From NCBI GenBank assembly GCA_963169105.1, contig OY720636.1, positions 69,180,123-69,244,122 on the forward strand: DNA of 64,000 nt. Direction: 5' to 3'. The DNA is from Ceriagrion tenellum (taxonomy: Eukaryota > Arthropoda > Insecta > Odonata > Coenagrionidae). Each line of letters starts with the position of its first letter. The first letter of the stretch is position 1. The translations under genes were made by a program, and so were the position numbers. Under the pieces are notes generated by a model that searched no databases, had not been told where the DNA came from, and was given only the letters and a program-made list of their open reading frames with translations. Positions 30,524 to 43,300 of this stretch are shown piece by piece.

Positions 30524-33517
30524 CCTAAATTATTTGAATCAGAAATAAATTTGATGAGAAATAAAAAAAATATTTGCTAGTTACACCCCAACACTGCATG
30601 AATTTTTGTTTAGAGTCGAATAAAAAATTTTTGTACGTGTTTTACTTATCGCTGGTAAAATGCTGGGTGACATCCTGAAAAATTAAAAATGGGCATTTTT
30701 TTTATTTAAGCTTATATTTTAGCTAACTTCTCTGGAATTTTAAGAAAAAGGGAAATTCGGTTTAGTTAAATGTGGCAAAGGGATGGACAGGTATGGCAAT
30801 GTAGGGATATACTAGGTAACCTATAAATACTCACGCGAGGAATTTCGGTATTGAATAATTGCAATACTCTTCCAAATGAAATAAACATTAATAGAAATCG
30901 GTTTTAATCAATCCTCTCAAACGAATCGGCTGGAATTCTCGCCTACTGACATTGTTTAAAAGTCTAATTCACTCCTCTCTTCTATAAATTTAGGGTGCAT
31001 TTGGCTGTTCCGGTTAATGCAACCAGGCATGGCCTTTTTCCGAAATATCGCTCCCTTAGCGGGGATGGTAAATGTGCCAGAATGTGAATTTTCGTCAGTC
31101 GTTCTTTAATTCTATATCTATCGTTTGTCAGGCTTATGCTAGTTAGAAATGTATACCTTTCGAGTCGGAAAACGGCTCTCGAGTATACATGTGCCGGCCT
31201 GCTTGATCTGCCCGTTGAAGAGCTTGTCGGCTCGGTGAATGGCACGAATGGCGCCTCGTTGGTGGTAGGTTTTGTGCCACTCTGCTCCCCAATATTTTGT
31301 ATTGGTGCAGTTGATGTGGCTATTATAAATGCTATTAATAGGTATGTATCTCCCATCAATGCACAACGATTGTTCAGAACTATGGGAAACTTTTATTCAC
31401 CGTTTGCCTTATTGGCATGAAACGTTTCTCTTGATCTAGTGTGTCCTTCTACTTTCTCGTTCACTATTCTATTCCTTCCGTCTTCTTCATTTCCGGCTTA
31501 TTCCTCCCGCTCCTTCCTCTAGCGCGCCTCTTCATGCCCCATTTACCTCTTGCCTCCTCAGATGTCGAGCATCTTCTGCATCGGCCACACTTAAAAGAGG
31601 ACCTCCCTGCTCGACGGTGAATCCTGGGTGGCCCGTTGACGATGCCGAAACTTCCGCGGAGAGAGAGAGCACAGTTCAGCAGTGGGTAAGTCTCTTTGCA
31701 TCCTTCCCATTTGAATTGTTGGCCTATGAGTTGTATATGAGACTGGCGTGGCGTGAAGTCCGTCTGCTTCTTTCAACCATTGCGGCCAAACAGCCAGAGA
31801 GTGAGGATCGCAGGGCGGAGGAAGACTGCTCTTTCTCAGCTCTTAGGTCGCAATCCATTTGCTGTGGAAGCATTGTGAAGATAGCAGTCATTGGTGGAAC
31901 AAAGGAGTAGTTTTAGAGAGATTTTTCTGTAGCCAAAGTAGAGATCATATTCCAATTTTTTTTTTAAGTTCAGGCATTTGTTAAAATATTAAATTTTATA
32001 TAATGACACTAATGCAGCGCAAAATGCATTTAATATGACTGAAATTCGTAGCAATAAACTATGCGTATACATATTTATGGCACTACTAAGGTTCCCGTGA
32101 TAAAAATGAATCCGTTTGGCGCATGGTGCCCCCTGGAACATAGAAGCAGATGAGATATCGCGAAACGCACGGATCTGGTGGTGTAATTCCGTTATTTACG
32201 TTTAGTTTTGAGTTTTATCAACAAATACAATTAGAAATGAATCATAAATTATTTGGTCGTTCTATTAGTAGTATTATGTACCATTTTTGTGAATTACCGC
32301 GTACATATTTAGTTGATTACCGTACCACTCTTATCAACTTCACTCCAATAAAAAACTCCACCGATTCTCCCTACCGCGCGATTCCCGAAGTAATGAAGAT
32401 CGCCTTCATTCGGCTTGAAAATGTGTTCAAGATACCACAGGCTTCATTCAAACTAGGTTTCGTCAGGCTGGCATTCTCATTTTTACTTCCGCCGCTGACA
32501 TCACGCGTCATAATGAACCGTGTGTTGCGTAAAGTCGAAATTGTGAGGCTATCTCAAGAGGTCAGGTGTGGAGTCCCTCCCCAACCCTCGGAGGATTGGC
32601 CTTAAACGAATGATGATTTGGTACCATGATGCACTTCAGACCTTAAGTATGGATATTTGACTTCACTCGGGCATTTTATTTGAGCCGCGCGAGGATTTCA
32701 CGGGTGGTTGAGTATCCGACCGGAATCCTTAAATGAAATGCCCCCTCTTTCTCTCGTCCCTCCTATTACTTATGTTAGCGTCCCCGTCTTCCTCTCTCTA
32801 ATACCCCCACTTAATGGCCCTTTCATGTTGATCACTGGTACATAACTTCAGGACGTGCCGTAACTTAAGCTCATGCTGCAATCGCCGCTATCGTCGAATC
32901 GAATTCTTGGAATAATTCTCTATTTCGTTTGCTGAACTCTTGAGATTTTTGTCTCTTATGATTCCCGAATCCCACGAGCGGTTTCGACTATTTCGGATAA
33001 ATCGCGATCCATTACATTGAGTAAATTTTCTTTCGTATTGTTAATTCTATCTTAAGTTTCTTGGTTTTACTTTGTCACTTCATTTACTCTGTCGCCGGTG
33101 GAGCGTGCCTATCGAATAACGTAATTTCTGACCACTTTTCTTCGTGATTTGCCATCATAGTGACTGGACGTAGTTACAAAATAATGGAGAAAAATCTTCT
33201 GCATGTAATTATCATGGTGTGTTGTAAGGTTAGCTATTTGGGCCCCGTGCGCAAGTTAAGCAGTCTTCAACACCTACATTGATTACACAAGCTGCCGCAA
33301 GGCGTGTTGCAGTGGATGTTAGGAAACCAGCTGCTAAGAAGGGAGGAAGAGGAAAAAGGAACTGGGAAAGGGAAAGATCGGCAAGTGAAACGTTTGGTCA
33401 AGGTTTTATGTTTTATGTGTCTCCTTCTGTTTTTATTGAAACTATAAAATGTGTGATGGATTAATGAGTTTTCGTACCCATATGTTCGACGTAGTATCTA
33501 TTTTATTTTGCTGCGGG
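30524..33517. other. stretch with overlapping open frames of unknown meaning
   Basis: Between 30982 and 31420 there are frames of 125 and 75 codons on the minus strand and 94 codons on the plus strand across the same bases. This segment is richer in GC than its surroundings. I recognise no protein family in any frame and cannot decide whether one is, or was, coding. A CT-rich run lies at 31430-31560. The frame at 32150-32605 (151 codons) also shows no domain. Confidence 0.35.
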
Positions 33518-33765
33518 ATTGAGTTGGTGTGATGGCTACTGTACTTGCTTCCCATCCCAAGGGCCTGGGATCGGATCCCGAAGGTCTCAGGGGAATCCCA
33601 ATCAATACTTGGGTTCTATGTGGAGAGCATTATAAGTATGGCACTCTATCCAACGGAAGGGACGTTACACTGGACTTCTTGGGACGTTTCGCTAAGCGCA
33701 GGCCAACTTTGACACCGGGTTTCCCTCCACAATACCTCCCTTAACCACGCCCTCCTAACCACCTG
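33518..33765 (+). repeat. tRNA-derived SINE, GTTGGTGTGGTGGC family
   Basis: It starts GATTGAGTTGGTGTGATGGC (A-box region), has the B-box-like CTGGGATCGGATCCCG, and continues with ATACTTGGGTTCTATGTGG, GACGTTACACTGG and a GCGCAGGCCAACTTTGACACC block. These align in order with the copy at 38822-39112. Confidence 0.65.
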
Positions 33766-34748
33766 TCCTGGAAGTGCAAATTGTCATGTCACTTTTGTTC
33801 GCCTCCCGAAAGAACCTATTATACCTGAATTTTTTTGTAAATTCTTTGAGTTAAAGAGATGTACTGCGTGGCTTATAAAAATATCCCGTGTCACCCTGAA
33901 ACTCGCAAGGCTAAATTCATGTCCTTAAGTTGCGTTCTTAAGTAAAGTGCAAGCCGACATCTTGTAAGCGTCCTCTTTCCTTCCCGCTCTTCCTTCCCCC
34001 TTCTCTTTCCTTACCTCCCGTCACTCCGCTCTTCTACCCTCACTTCTTTTTCCTTCGGCGTGTTTTTACTCCCTTCCGAGTTATTTATTTTTTCCTGTCC
34101 GATTCTCTTTCCGAAGTGGCAGCTGACGCGCTGTCATATCAATTATGTAATAGCCTCATTTAAGATGAGATGGTCAGATCAAAAGATCCCAATGAGATTG
34201 GTGGATGAATGCTCTTGGGAAGCGTTCCGAAACACTAGAAAAAATATGAAACGATTAAACGGTGATAGGTCGTGTTTCATCGTTCCATCCCTGTGTTTCT
34301 TTGTCCCGCAACTGGCGGTGTTGGTGCATGCAAGCAGGAGATGCCCTCGGTAAATCCATGTGTTTTCGGACGCATCGATAAGCATCAACGCGGAAAAGCC
34401 TCATTTTGATCCATTGATGCTGGTTTAGGGTGTGGTCCCATCCTATCACATGCTTGCTTGTGCGGGTGTGGTTCCTACCTATTACATGATTGCTTATCGA
34501 AACCGATTTTAGGAGGTTTTACTCACTACAATCGAGGCCTAAGTAAGTAGCATTTGAATTGAGCTAAGACTTTATATGCCCCCACTAGTACACATTTTGA
34601 TATGGCTTCTATACGAGTTATACTCAACTTGACTCAACTCAAGTGTTGAAATTCATCCGGCCTTTACTAGCATACCATATGGTTTAACTCGTCTCGGTTA
34701 AAGCTGCCAGGATTAATACCAATCTGTACTAAAATCATTTAATGTGCT
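33766..34748. other. non-coding stretch with a short tandem duplication
   Basis: CT-rich DNA occurs at about 33960-34050. A 36-bp unit starting GTGTGGTCCCATCCTATC (34430-34465) is followed directly by a diverged copy (34466-34499). No gene is supported. Confidence 0.4.
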
Positions 34749-35245
34749 CTAGTTAGGTCTCATCTTAAACTTGCTGTATATGGGCTTATGGACAGGAAGA
34801 TATAACCAAGAAATTAATATGATACAAAGAAAAGCTGCACGCTTCGTGAAAACCGCTACGAGCAAACCGAGTTTCACCGCTTTTGGAGGGATTAGGTTGG
34901 GAGCCGCTAGAGACTCGGCGGCTACACACTAGGCTAAGTTTACTAGAGAAGTTCAGAATAGGCTAAGTTTACTAGAGAAGTGCGAGTCAGAGTGACTCAG
35001 AGGACATCATTTTTACGCCTCACTACATGTCTAAGTCCGACAGAAGCAATAAAATAAGAGAGAAATATTGCCGAACAAATAAGTTCAAAAATTCGTTCTT
35101 TCCACGCTCAATAAGTGACCTTAATGAAACTGAGCTCCAGTCGAAACACTCTCATAATACTTCACTATTTCACCTCCCAAAACCTTTACACCCATTGCCA
35201 CACGCCCAAACAGCGGTTTGCAGAGTAGTTGGTAGATGCATATGA
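34749..35245 (+). mobile_element. LINE 3' end, CR1/jockey-like reverse transcriptase tail
   Basis: Several frames on the plus strand together give LVRSHLKLAV, EINMIQRKAARFVKTATSKP, a GWEPLE-like region in shifted frame, and MSKSDRSNKIREKYCRTN with KFKNSFFPRSISDLNET. This is the well-known end of non-LTR retrotransposon polyproteins (LVRSHLEYA, IQRKAARFV, SFFPRTI.WN). Frameshifts and stops show it is dead. A 22-bp unit starting AGGCTAAGTTTACTAGAG is tandemly duplicated inside (34931-34952 and 34960-34981). Everything upstream of the C-terminal part is missing. Confidence 0.8.
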
Positions 35246-35400
35246 ATGTGTAGGTTCGGGTTAATGGAAGTCCAACTTCTTTAACCCGAGCTAACAATAT
35301 TTTATTTATTTTTATCTTATTCATGTCCATCTTATTTATTTACTGTCCTTTTGATAACAACCCTTTAGCCCATTACAACAGGCGTTTGATAACAAGCGAC

Positions 35401-35519
35401 ACTGAACTTCACAATGAACCATATCCAGGGTGCTGAAAAACACCCAAGCGGGACTCGATCGCAGAGTTTGGGGCAGGAGAGGTTTTCACCTCACCACCCC
35501 TGGGTCCGACGATTTATCG
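35401..35519 (-). repeat. tRNA-derived SINE
   Basis: The minus strand reads CCCAGGGGTGGTGAGGTGAA (A-box region) and GCGATCGAGTCCCGC (B box at 35462-35450), followed by TTGGGTGTTTTTCAGCACCC. Confidence 0.5.
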
Positions 35520-38183
35520 TTCATATGGTATATTAAGTGACTCGAAGTGCTATTCGCTATCCTAATCATATGCTTGGGATTGCCAGGGCAAAGGTTTTTA
35601 CTTCTTCCAGGAAACGTTGTGCTAAGTAGCCTTCATTCAGAGATACTTGTCAAGTGTACTACTATACTAGCTCGTGGAGAAAGACTGGGACTGCTTGACT
35701 AGAGAAAATGATTTTAGCAGGGCTTGAGGCAGAGCCCGGCGGGTTATCAATGACCTCTGAGGCCAACAGCCTTCCTCCTACTGACTGAAAACCAAGAGGG
35801 GTTACTATCTTCAATTAGACATTCCAACGAAGATTAAAGAGGTCATTTTTATGGAGTGAAATCAGCAAAACTTTTATGCTTTCACAACTTTTTGATTTAA
35901 TTTTTTTATAAAACTGTAATTTTAAGTGAATCGTGCGGTGCGCAGTCACTTTTTAGAACAAAAGGAAGCATCCGGAGATGTCCATAGAGAATTCAAGACG
36001 TTATTACGGTCCTGTAAACGATATTTTTCATTCAATAGTTCACTTGAACAGTAATTCTTTTACCTTATTTAATAAACTGTGATATTTTAATGTTAAGTAA
36101 AGCTCTCCATTCCTATATATCTGCCTCTTTATTAAAATACGTGGAACAACACGCACACAGAAAATACGAATATGTACACTCGTACACTCGTACATGGAGA
36201 ATGACATACCTATCTGCATCTATCAATTTTTTGTGGCCTCGGAACCGTGTACAAAATTCAAGTGTTTTTCATCGCTGCAGCTATTCAATGCTGGTAGCAG
36301 CTTGTAGATACGTTTAACTGCGCGTCGCGACCGTGCTTGTTAATATGAGGCTATAAATTAAGTCCCCGCCGACCAACTCCTCGAAATCCTTCCATCGTGA
36401 ATAGGGCATCCTCACTCTCCATTTGGAATATCCTGCGTATCCCTTGATACTCTTTTTTACCTACATCTTCGTTTGCATATCGTTATGGGCGTGTTTCTTG
36501 TCTGTGGATCTTTTTTATCGAGTTCCTGAAAAGCTTACCTTTGATGGAAGGGTGTAGGAAGAGTCCGACATGGCATTTAAGGGGAAATTACCATTTCGGG
36601 TTTCCCTTTAAATAATTACTGAGGTTACGCGTCGGAGCCAGCGTTATGGAGAGTTATTTTTGCAAATTATATCTTCATTAATTTTTCAAAGTCAATGATT
36701 ATTTTGGAACGCTCAAAGGGGTGATTACCAAGAAGTTAAATTCCCTCAGCTGATGACAGAAATTCTGAAAACGTGTATCTTTGCGTTTCATTTCAGTTTA
36801 AATAATTTCTCTGCGGAATTCCTCTTGATATTTCGTTTATCGATAGGTTCAGTCCTGCTAAAACGCTATGACAGAGTGCCCGAATCGTTAGGCATTAATC
36901 CGACGCTCGACCCAAACAGCCAGTTAGTTTATACCGAGGAAGGAGCGATGAATGTTCTGAGGTACTAACTTTCAGTTCGTTGTACAAAATTAAATCTATT
37001 TTTGTGATGAGTATTTTAATGTTGTAATGGTACTGCGAAAGGCGTGTAAGTTTTGATTGAGGCTTTTAAATACGATCGATATAAGAATCAGTGGCATATG
37101 ATTAATTCCTTTTAGTCATCGAATAAAGGAGTAGACTTGTCGGAATTTGGCCGCTCTAATTTCCGCTCAGCGATATGAAAAGCAGGAAATCAGGGGGTTC
37201 CGAGGATATTAATGATTTGTGGAGAACTCTGGAAAACCCCCGAATTAATTGTGGTTATGTACCTTTAATTTAACTCCATTGAGTAGAACCCAAACACCCT
37301 TGATACAATTTATTTTTTAATGATTAAAAAGATCACGCCTGAACGTTTACAGTTGCTGTTACTTCATTTTGCATTCATAAACCCTCGCGAGCCTAATTAA
37401 ACGCGCTTCAAATTGAAGGAAATAAAGCAGCTGCGATCTGTCGACGAAAGAAAGATACGGACTTTCTCTAGTCCTAATGTTGTGGAAAATTTTTCTGAAA
37501 ACTATTCTATGGATAAGGGCGGTCGTAAGGAACTGTACCTCCTAAATTTTCTTTCACCAAGGAAATATCATTGGCATTCGTCTCTTGATCAATGTTGTAT
37601 TTGGAAGTTCAAAGAGAGCTGTATTTATCTAATTATCAATCGATTGCTTGATTTATTATCTTTGGCAAACCCTTTCACTTGAAATGGCAAGCCGCTGGTT
37701 ACCAAGCCAAAAGTCACCGTTCATTTCGCCACGGTGATGCGGCGGTGACAGCCTAAGCAGGTGTGTGACATTTCCTATCCGAGTCATGAACGATTGTGCG
37801 GTAAACAGTCCATTGTAGGCGGCTGTGAATGCGTACTTTAATTTTCGTTTAGCGAGTGACAGAATGGTCGCTAAAGAAATAGCATTGGTATCCCTCAGTG
37901 ATCCACTTTATGATCAACCCGAAGATTGACTTGATGTGCCAGGATCGAACTCAATTTTAACTTAACCGTGATAGGGGCGAAATATTTACGCGTATTCAAG
38001 ATCTGGGCGGTCAGTTCCTTCACCTGGATCGCTTGTTTTCCTACGAGACTCTAGTAACAAAGAAAATTGCTTCACGGGCATTGTAGAGAGGACAAATACA
38101 CTCGGATTATAACCTGGAACCCTGATTTCTCATCACTTCAATGAACCAGTGGTTGCCTAGAACGTGAGACATTGCTAACCCGA
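35520..38183. other. non-coding stretch, no gene seen
   Basis: AT-rich with no supported exon, RNA gene or clear repeat. A weak B-box-like sequence lies near 37943 on the minus strand. Confidence 0.4.
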
Positions 38184-38460
38184 GGCTGATTCGGGAAGCC
38201 ATCGAAATCGTAAGTCACCCGAAAAATACAACCGAGGAGACGGCTACAACCTATTGAGCGCCCGGAAGTCTCTTCACGTCGAAAAGCGCGGGAAACCAGG
38301 GCAGCCAATCTGGAAAACCACTGGACGGGACATGACTATGAAGGACGGACCATGAGCTGCATTGATATTTCAGACCTGAAGGCACTAGCAGTATGGCTGG
38401 AGAGACTTTTCACCAAAAGACATCACTCGGACGAACACCCGAGAGCTGAATAAAGCTGAT
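38184..38460 (+). mobile_element. probable Penelope-like (GIY-YIG type) retroelement tail
   Basis: One frame reads LIREAIEIVSHPKN and, after a frameshift, GDGYNLLSARKSLHVEKRGK with a stop after MTMKDGP. The motif REAIEI..HP.N followed by DG..L is, from memory, common at the end of GIY-YIG-containing Penelope-like proteins of arthropods. Downstream, ACCTGAAGGCACTAGCAG and then GGCTGGAGAGAC loosely resembles a decayed hammerhead core. The family call is tentative. Confidence 0.4.
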
Positions 38461-38540
38461 TTTGTTGAAGCGTTTCTTCTTGTTTTTACTTAATTATTCT
38501 TCTCATTCTTTTATTTATACCCTGATATCTCTTTATTGTC

Positions 38541-38651
38541 ACCAATGGTTGAAATTCACCCTGAAATAATCATTTGATTTGACCGGTATTTGAACCCCGA
38601 ATATCCCAATTGCCGGACCGGTATGTTAGCCAGTTTCACTACCAAGCCATC
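38541..38651 (-). repeat. tRNA-derived SINE, minus copy of an inverted pair
   Basis: The minus strand starts GATGGCTTGGTAGTGAAACT (A-box region), then CGGGGTTCAAATACCGG (B box), then the core TCAAATGATTATTTCAGGG and GTGAATTTC. The plus-strand copy at 38667-38724 is its inverted counterpart. Confidence 0.65.
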
Positions 38652-38666
38652 TTAAGGCATCGTAGT

Positions 38667-38724
38667 GGCGAATCGACTCCCGGTCTAGTCAAATGATTTT
38701 TTCATGGCGAATTTCTACCCTTGG
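38667..38724 (+). repeat. tRNA-derived SINE part, plus copy of an inverted pair
   Basis: GGCGAATCGACTCCCGGTC (end of B box) is followed by TAGTCAAATGATTTTTTC and GGCGAATTTCTACCCTTGG. The reverse complement aligns over about 58 bp with 38541-38597. The head and A box are absent. Confidence 0.6.
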
Positions 38725-38821
38725 TTTACATGCACCCATAAGAGTAACTTCGAACCATATTATTTGTAAATGCAATAGTTGGAAATTCTCTTTATATTTA
38801 TTAATCAGCTAATCTCATTAG

Positions 38822-39112
38822 GGGATCGGGTTGGTGTGGTGGCTAGAGTACTGGCTAAACTTACGGACGGCCAGGGTTCAAATCCCTGCAGAGGAGTATG
38901 TTTTTCAGTGGAAACCCGATCCTTACTTGAGTGTCTTGTAGAGGTTTTCGGATGAGTCGTTAAACCGTGGTCTCCTTGGTGCCTTCCGTTAAGAGCAGGC
39001 TAATGCCGACGCCAGGTATCTATCCATCCTTCCTCCGTTACCTGACCCCTATGGCGCAAATGACCTTAGATATCGGTCGCCTCCCTAAATATCCAATCCA
39101 ATCCCAAATATC
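38822..39112 (+). repeat. full-length tRNA-derived SINE with possible 6-bp target duplication
   Basis: It starts GGGATCGGGTTGGTGTGGTG (A-box region), has the B box GGGTTCAAATCCC, a body with CGTTAAACCGTGGTC and AGAGCAGGCTAATGCCGACG, and a 3' end TGGCGCAAATGACCTTAG with TCGGTCGCCTCC and a repetitive AATCC/AAATATCC tail. CATTAG flanks it at 38816-38821 and 39113-39118. It is the best copy of this family in the window. Confidence 0.75.
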
Positions 39113-39940
39113 CATTAGCTGTTGTGCAATTTTTGGTTGAGAGAGCTAGTAAATGTTTTTGGGCCATAGTGTGCGTCGGAGTGTCTTGTGTGAGAAGAGT
39201 TGATAGCCCGTGTTCTTTTGCATCCAACCTTCTTTTATGACGCCCCAGAGGCGAGGAACGGCAGCAAACGCCACCCGGTTCTCAAAGTCTCCTCCAGTGT
39301 GAACGCGATGAGTGCGCTCTCGTGGGGGAGTCAGCCTCCGCTGTTTCTCTGGCGCAACACGATCGAGGATTCGCGGCGAGATCCGTGGGCCCCTCCGCCA
39401 GAAGGAGACTCCCGCCTCACCGCGGGTGGCATCCCCCCCGGAGGAATTCGCCGGACTCTTGAGCGCCGCGCTCCTCCCGTGGCTCCTCCGTGGCCCCCCC
39501 GGGGGATGTTCTCGGGTGAGAAAGGTGAATGTGATGTCGGATGAGGTTGGTGAATTAAACGTGGATGATGGGAAAGTGAGAGATTCAGGCCATCGGCGTC
39601 GTCGCCGTCCGCTTCTCATCTTTTTTTCTCTCTCTCTCTCCTTTCTAAGAGACGCGTCCCGCATAAATTAGGTGCTCACGTTTGCATATGGCCGCCCGAA
39701 CGATGAATCGAGGAGGGAATATTCTTGCACCATTAGCCCAGATATTTGGAATCCACGTTCGGGAAAAGTACCGCGGAGTCGCTATGGGGAACGGAGAGTT
39801 CTTCAATTGCGCTTGGCTGCTGTTGTGTTGAATGCGAATGCTACATTACCGAGATTAATAATTGTAACAATTTCTTTATTGATCTAAGACTTCGTATATT
39901 GACGGAATTAATGATATATTTAATTGATCACACTTATTAT
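39113..39940. other. GC-rich block without a supported gene
   Basis: From about 39240 to 39540 the sequence is GC-rich. Open frames of 110-170 codons exist on both strands (for example 39200-39544 plus, 39146-39664 minus), rich in Arg, Pro and Gly and without recognisable domains. The base composition explains them, though a short exon cannot be excluded. Confidence 0.4.
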
Positions 39941-40339
39941 CACTTTGGGTGCTATGGACGTAATGGGACATCCTTCTATATTTTGAGAATGGCGATGAAC
40001 GTACTGGGACGTCCATGGAATTTTATCGTTATTATTGATCGGCAGTTGGACGTAATGGCATGGCAGCAGTCTTTCTGGTAAGCATGCATGTGACAACAAG
40101 GTGCCAATATAAATTTTATTAGTAAATAAATGTTCATTAACCTAGATTTAAGAGAGTCCTCTTTCAAAATCCAGGTGAATAAAATCCTCAGTTCTTCTGA
40201 GAGGACCTTCAATTTAAAGCCCAGCACCCGAAGTGTTATTGTCTCTGGTGGTGAGAAACTATCCACGCGGGATTTGAACCCACGATCTCAGGTTAAGAGG
40301 CGAAGAATTTACCCTATTACCATCTTGCCCGGTAGGGTG
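39941..40339 (-). repeat. composite tRNA-headed SINE, copy 1
   Basis: On the minus strand a tRNA-like head (CCTACCGGGCAAGATGGTAA, then B box GGGTTCAAATCCC at 40281-40269) is followed by a body with GTGCTGGGCTTTAAATTGAA and TTTATATTGGCAC. The end carries about three diverged units of the type GGACGTCCCATTACGTCCA, closing with GCACCCAAAGTG. The same order is found in copy 2 at 45420-45795. Confidence 0.75.
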
Positions 40340-43300
40340 TAATCAATATTATGCAGCTACTATAATTGGGATATTGCACGTAAATTTTTGCGAATAATGT
40401 TTGCATCACATGTGTTTAGATTTATCATCATGGTAGCGCATTAATTATTTTAGCGATGCTTCTCTTTATATCGTTTCAATTACGGTAGCAATCATTCAGC
40501 ATGACTGATTGAGCATTTTAATGGTTCAATATTTACAGCGCAATCCTGCTTAATGGTTATATCTAGTCCCTTCACCACTTCATAATCCGACAGTGTATGA
40601 AAGTTGCAGAAGTTGAGCCAGTGTGTGCGATCATATTTTTTTGTTTATTTTTTTCATGTAATACCAAAAACAGCATCAAGGCCTTTTACATTGACTGGTA
40701 TTATGCATAAATAACTGAAAGAAGTAACACAAAAGCATAAAATAAAACAAAAAATAAACAGATAAGGAGCTAAAACGTGCAACGCAAATTATCTTTGAAA
40801 AACTGAATGCAGGGGTTTACGTCGCACTAAATTGTTACTTCAAAAAAAAACCTTAGCTCACTGCGAAGTACAGAATAGTCTTCTATCCTCAAGGAATATG
40901 GCATTGTTTCTGTATTTGATGAATGAATCGCAGGCATCATGTTTTGCGTTTGTATTTTCCACATTGTGTTTTAAATTACGGCTAGTGAAAGTGAGTCTGT
41001 CAACCTTGTCTGCTTTAACCCAACATTCTCTGGACTATGGGGATTGCTTTCACGACTTGGTCTATTTGCTAGATAACTAATGTAGACATAATTTGAAAGA
41101 GAAGCACATTCTTGGAATATTAATGAAAGTTTTCAACAATGTTACAATCTATAGCCGTGTCTTTGCATTAGTATCCTCGTGAATGTTGTTTTTTTGGACT
41201 AACTATTCAGAATGATTTAAAACCGCAAAACAATATTTTTTTCAAAAATTACTTGGATTGTACGTTTTAGTCGCAAAGTAAGTATTTCAATGTGATCTCC
41301 TAAAATTCACGAGTTCCATTCTTTACCTCGACCATGACATCAAAGCAGCATTGACATGACAAAGTGATGGTGAAAAACAAATGAAGACTCAGACCGGGAG
41401 AGAGAAAGTGGGGAGAATATTGTGGGGGTGCTAGTCATTTGAAAGGAAGAATGGATATGCAAGTTAAATTTCATGGTTGTTTTCATTAACCGATTTCTAA
41501 ATAGAAAAATTCCGCGCGAATACATTTAGTATTACAAAGATATCTAAGTTCGCTGACGGGTGTCTAAGAGAAAGGGAGCTCCGTTTCCCTCGTCGTTATG
41601 TGTCTGTGTATTTATTTCATAAGTCTGAACAGACTTCAATCCACTAATCTTCGGTGATATAGCAATGTTGACGAAATACAGTTGCCTAAATACCTTTTTC
41701 CTTGGAAGGTGCTTGGAGTATTTTATTTGCGAAAGTCAGGCTTGAAGCGCGCAGTAGGTGACCTGTCACATGGTCGCAATCAGTAGCCCCGATAATTAGG
41801 CCCCAATACGGTCGTGATAAATATGATTAGGCAAATCAAAAGATGAAATCGATCGCTAATATACCTCCCATCTCGCCTGTCCAATGCTAATCGCAAGCTC
41901 CAGCCGGGAACGGACCGTTGCGAATCGGAAGGACGCTAATGGGTTGGCAGGCAGTGAAAGACCCATCATTTTAATTTTTCAGTTATCCGATTCGAATTTA
42001 AATGACAGAACAATTATGTCCACAGAGAAAAAAGTTTTCTTCTCATCTCCATAATATTTCGAGCATAATTGTATCTTGTGCACATGGTGAAGGAATAACC
42101 GTCTATAGGCCTCCCAAAATGCACTTTGGTTGCCATTTACGGCTTTTATTGGATGTATGTGATTAGGCATATTGCTTTCGGCGAAGGGGTCCTGATGAAA
42201 GAGGCAGTTTGGCAGTTTGAGAGAAAAATTACCTTCCTTAGATTTTGATGAACTTTAACCTCTTTTAAAGAAAAAACTCATCATTCCAATGGTATCATAA
42301 TATTTACCACTTACCATTCTACTTATCGAGAAATTTGCCAGAAAAGACAAGCTTATTTACATAGGCTGGATAGGAGTCGTGCGCTCCAGGGAAAAATGTA
42401 TTTAATAAGACGAATTTATTGCACTTACATTTCGTCAAAAATGGCCTGTAGTTATAATATTTATTAATCATTAAAAAATAATTAGTATAGCTCACCATGA
42501 CAATAGCCATAAAATATTTATACAACATTATGTCGTGAAGGCGTTTCCTGCAGGCGACCGGAAACCGTACGATTTAGTGTGGCAACATTGTATAGGAGTT
42601 ATTTGTTAACAAAACGTGCGATTGCATATAAGGTTTAAGCATTCACGTAGATATTAAATACTTAAGCAAGTAAATTATATTTATACAAGGGTGTAATTTC
42701 ATTTTACCGACACGGAAAATTGTTCGGTTTGCGTAAGGCCTTTCGATTCTTTTTGCGCAATTTTCAGGCTGTTCGCCGAAGAAAGGCGCGTCCATACATT
42801 TTTCGAAAGTAAATTATCTCTAGGGCGTGCTCATCATCGGGTGCATCCATGAATAATGTGGAACTACATCTTATGCTTTCTCGCGTGTAACCCAAGAAAA
42901 CTCCTTTTAAATCTAAACACAATACCATTTAGAGGAAAAAATGATGTCGAGTGGAAATCACATTATTGAAAACTAACATATTCATTACAATCCAAATTTT
43001 TGGGTTGTAAATTGATATTTATTGGTGATTTTCCATTATTTGTCAGTGATGGATAGAATATGGCATTGCGTATGCATTATGATGAAAGCTCTGTCGCCAG
43101 CTACTCTCCTTCTATGGTGTCAATCTCGAAAAGTGTGAAATGTGACTTGAGAAACCCTGGGTCGGACATGGGCCTCGAAAATCATCGTCGTGAATGATTC
43201 TTCAGTGACACTGGTAGGCTTTCACTTCACCATTGTTAATTATCATTGCATATAAAAATGTTGTATAAAAATATCAGTTCCCTGTAATTTAGAACGAGGT

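Noticed and set aside
33241..33275. GGCCCCGTGCGCAAG resembling part of U6 snRNA
   Set aside because: The neighbouring U6 sequence is absent, so the match is chance.
37930..37980. B-box-like GAGTTCGATCCTGG on the minus strand
   Set aside because: No A box or family core could be matched, too weak to call a SINE.
39146..39671. 172-codon minus and 119-codon plus frames
   Set aside because: Both strands are open because of GC bias. No domain and no supported splice structure.
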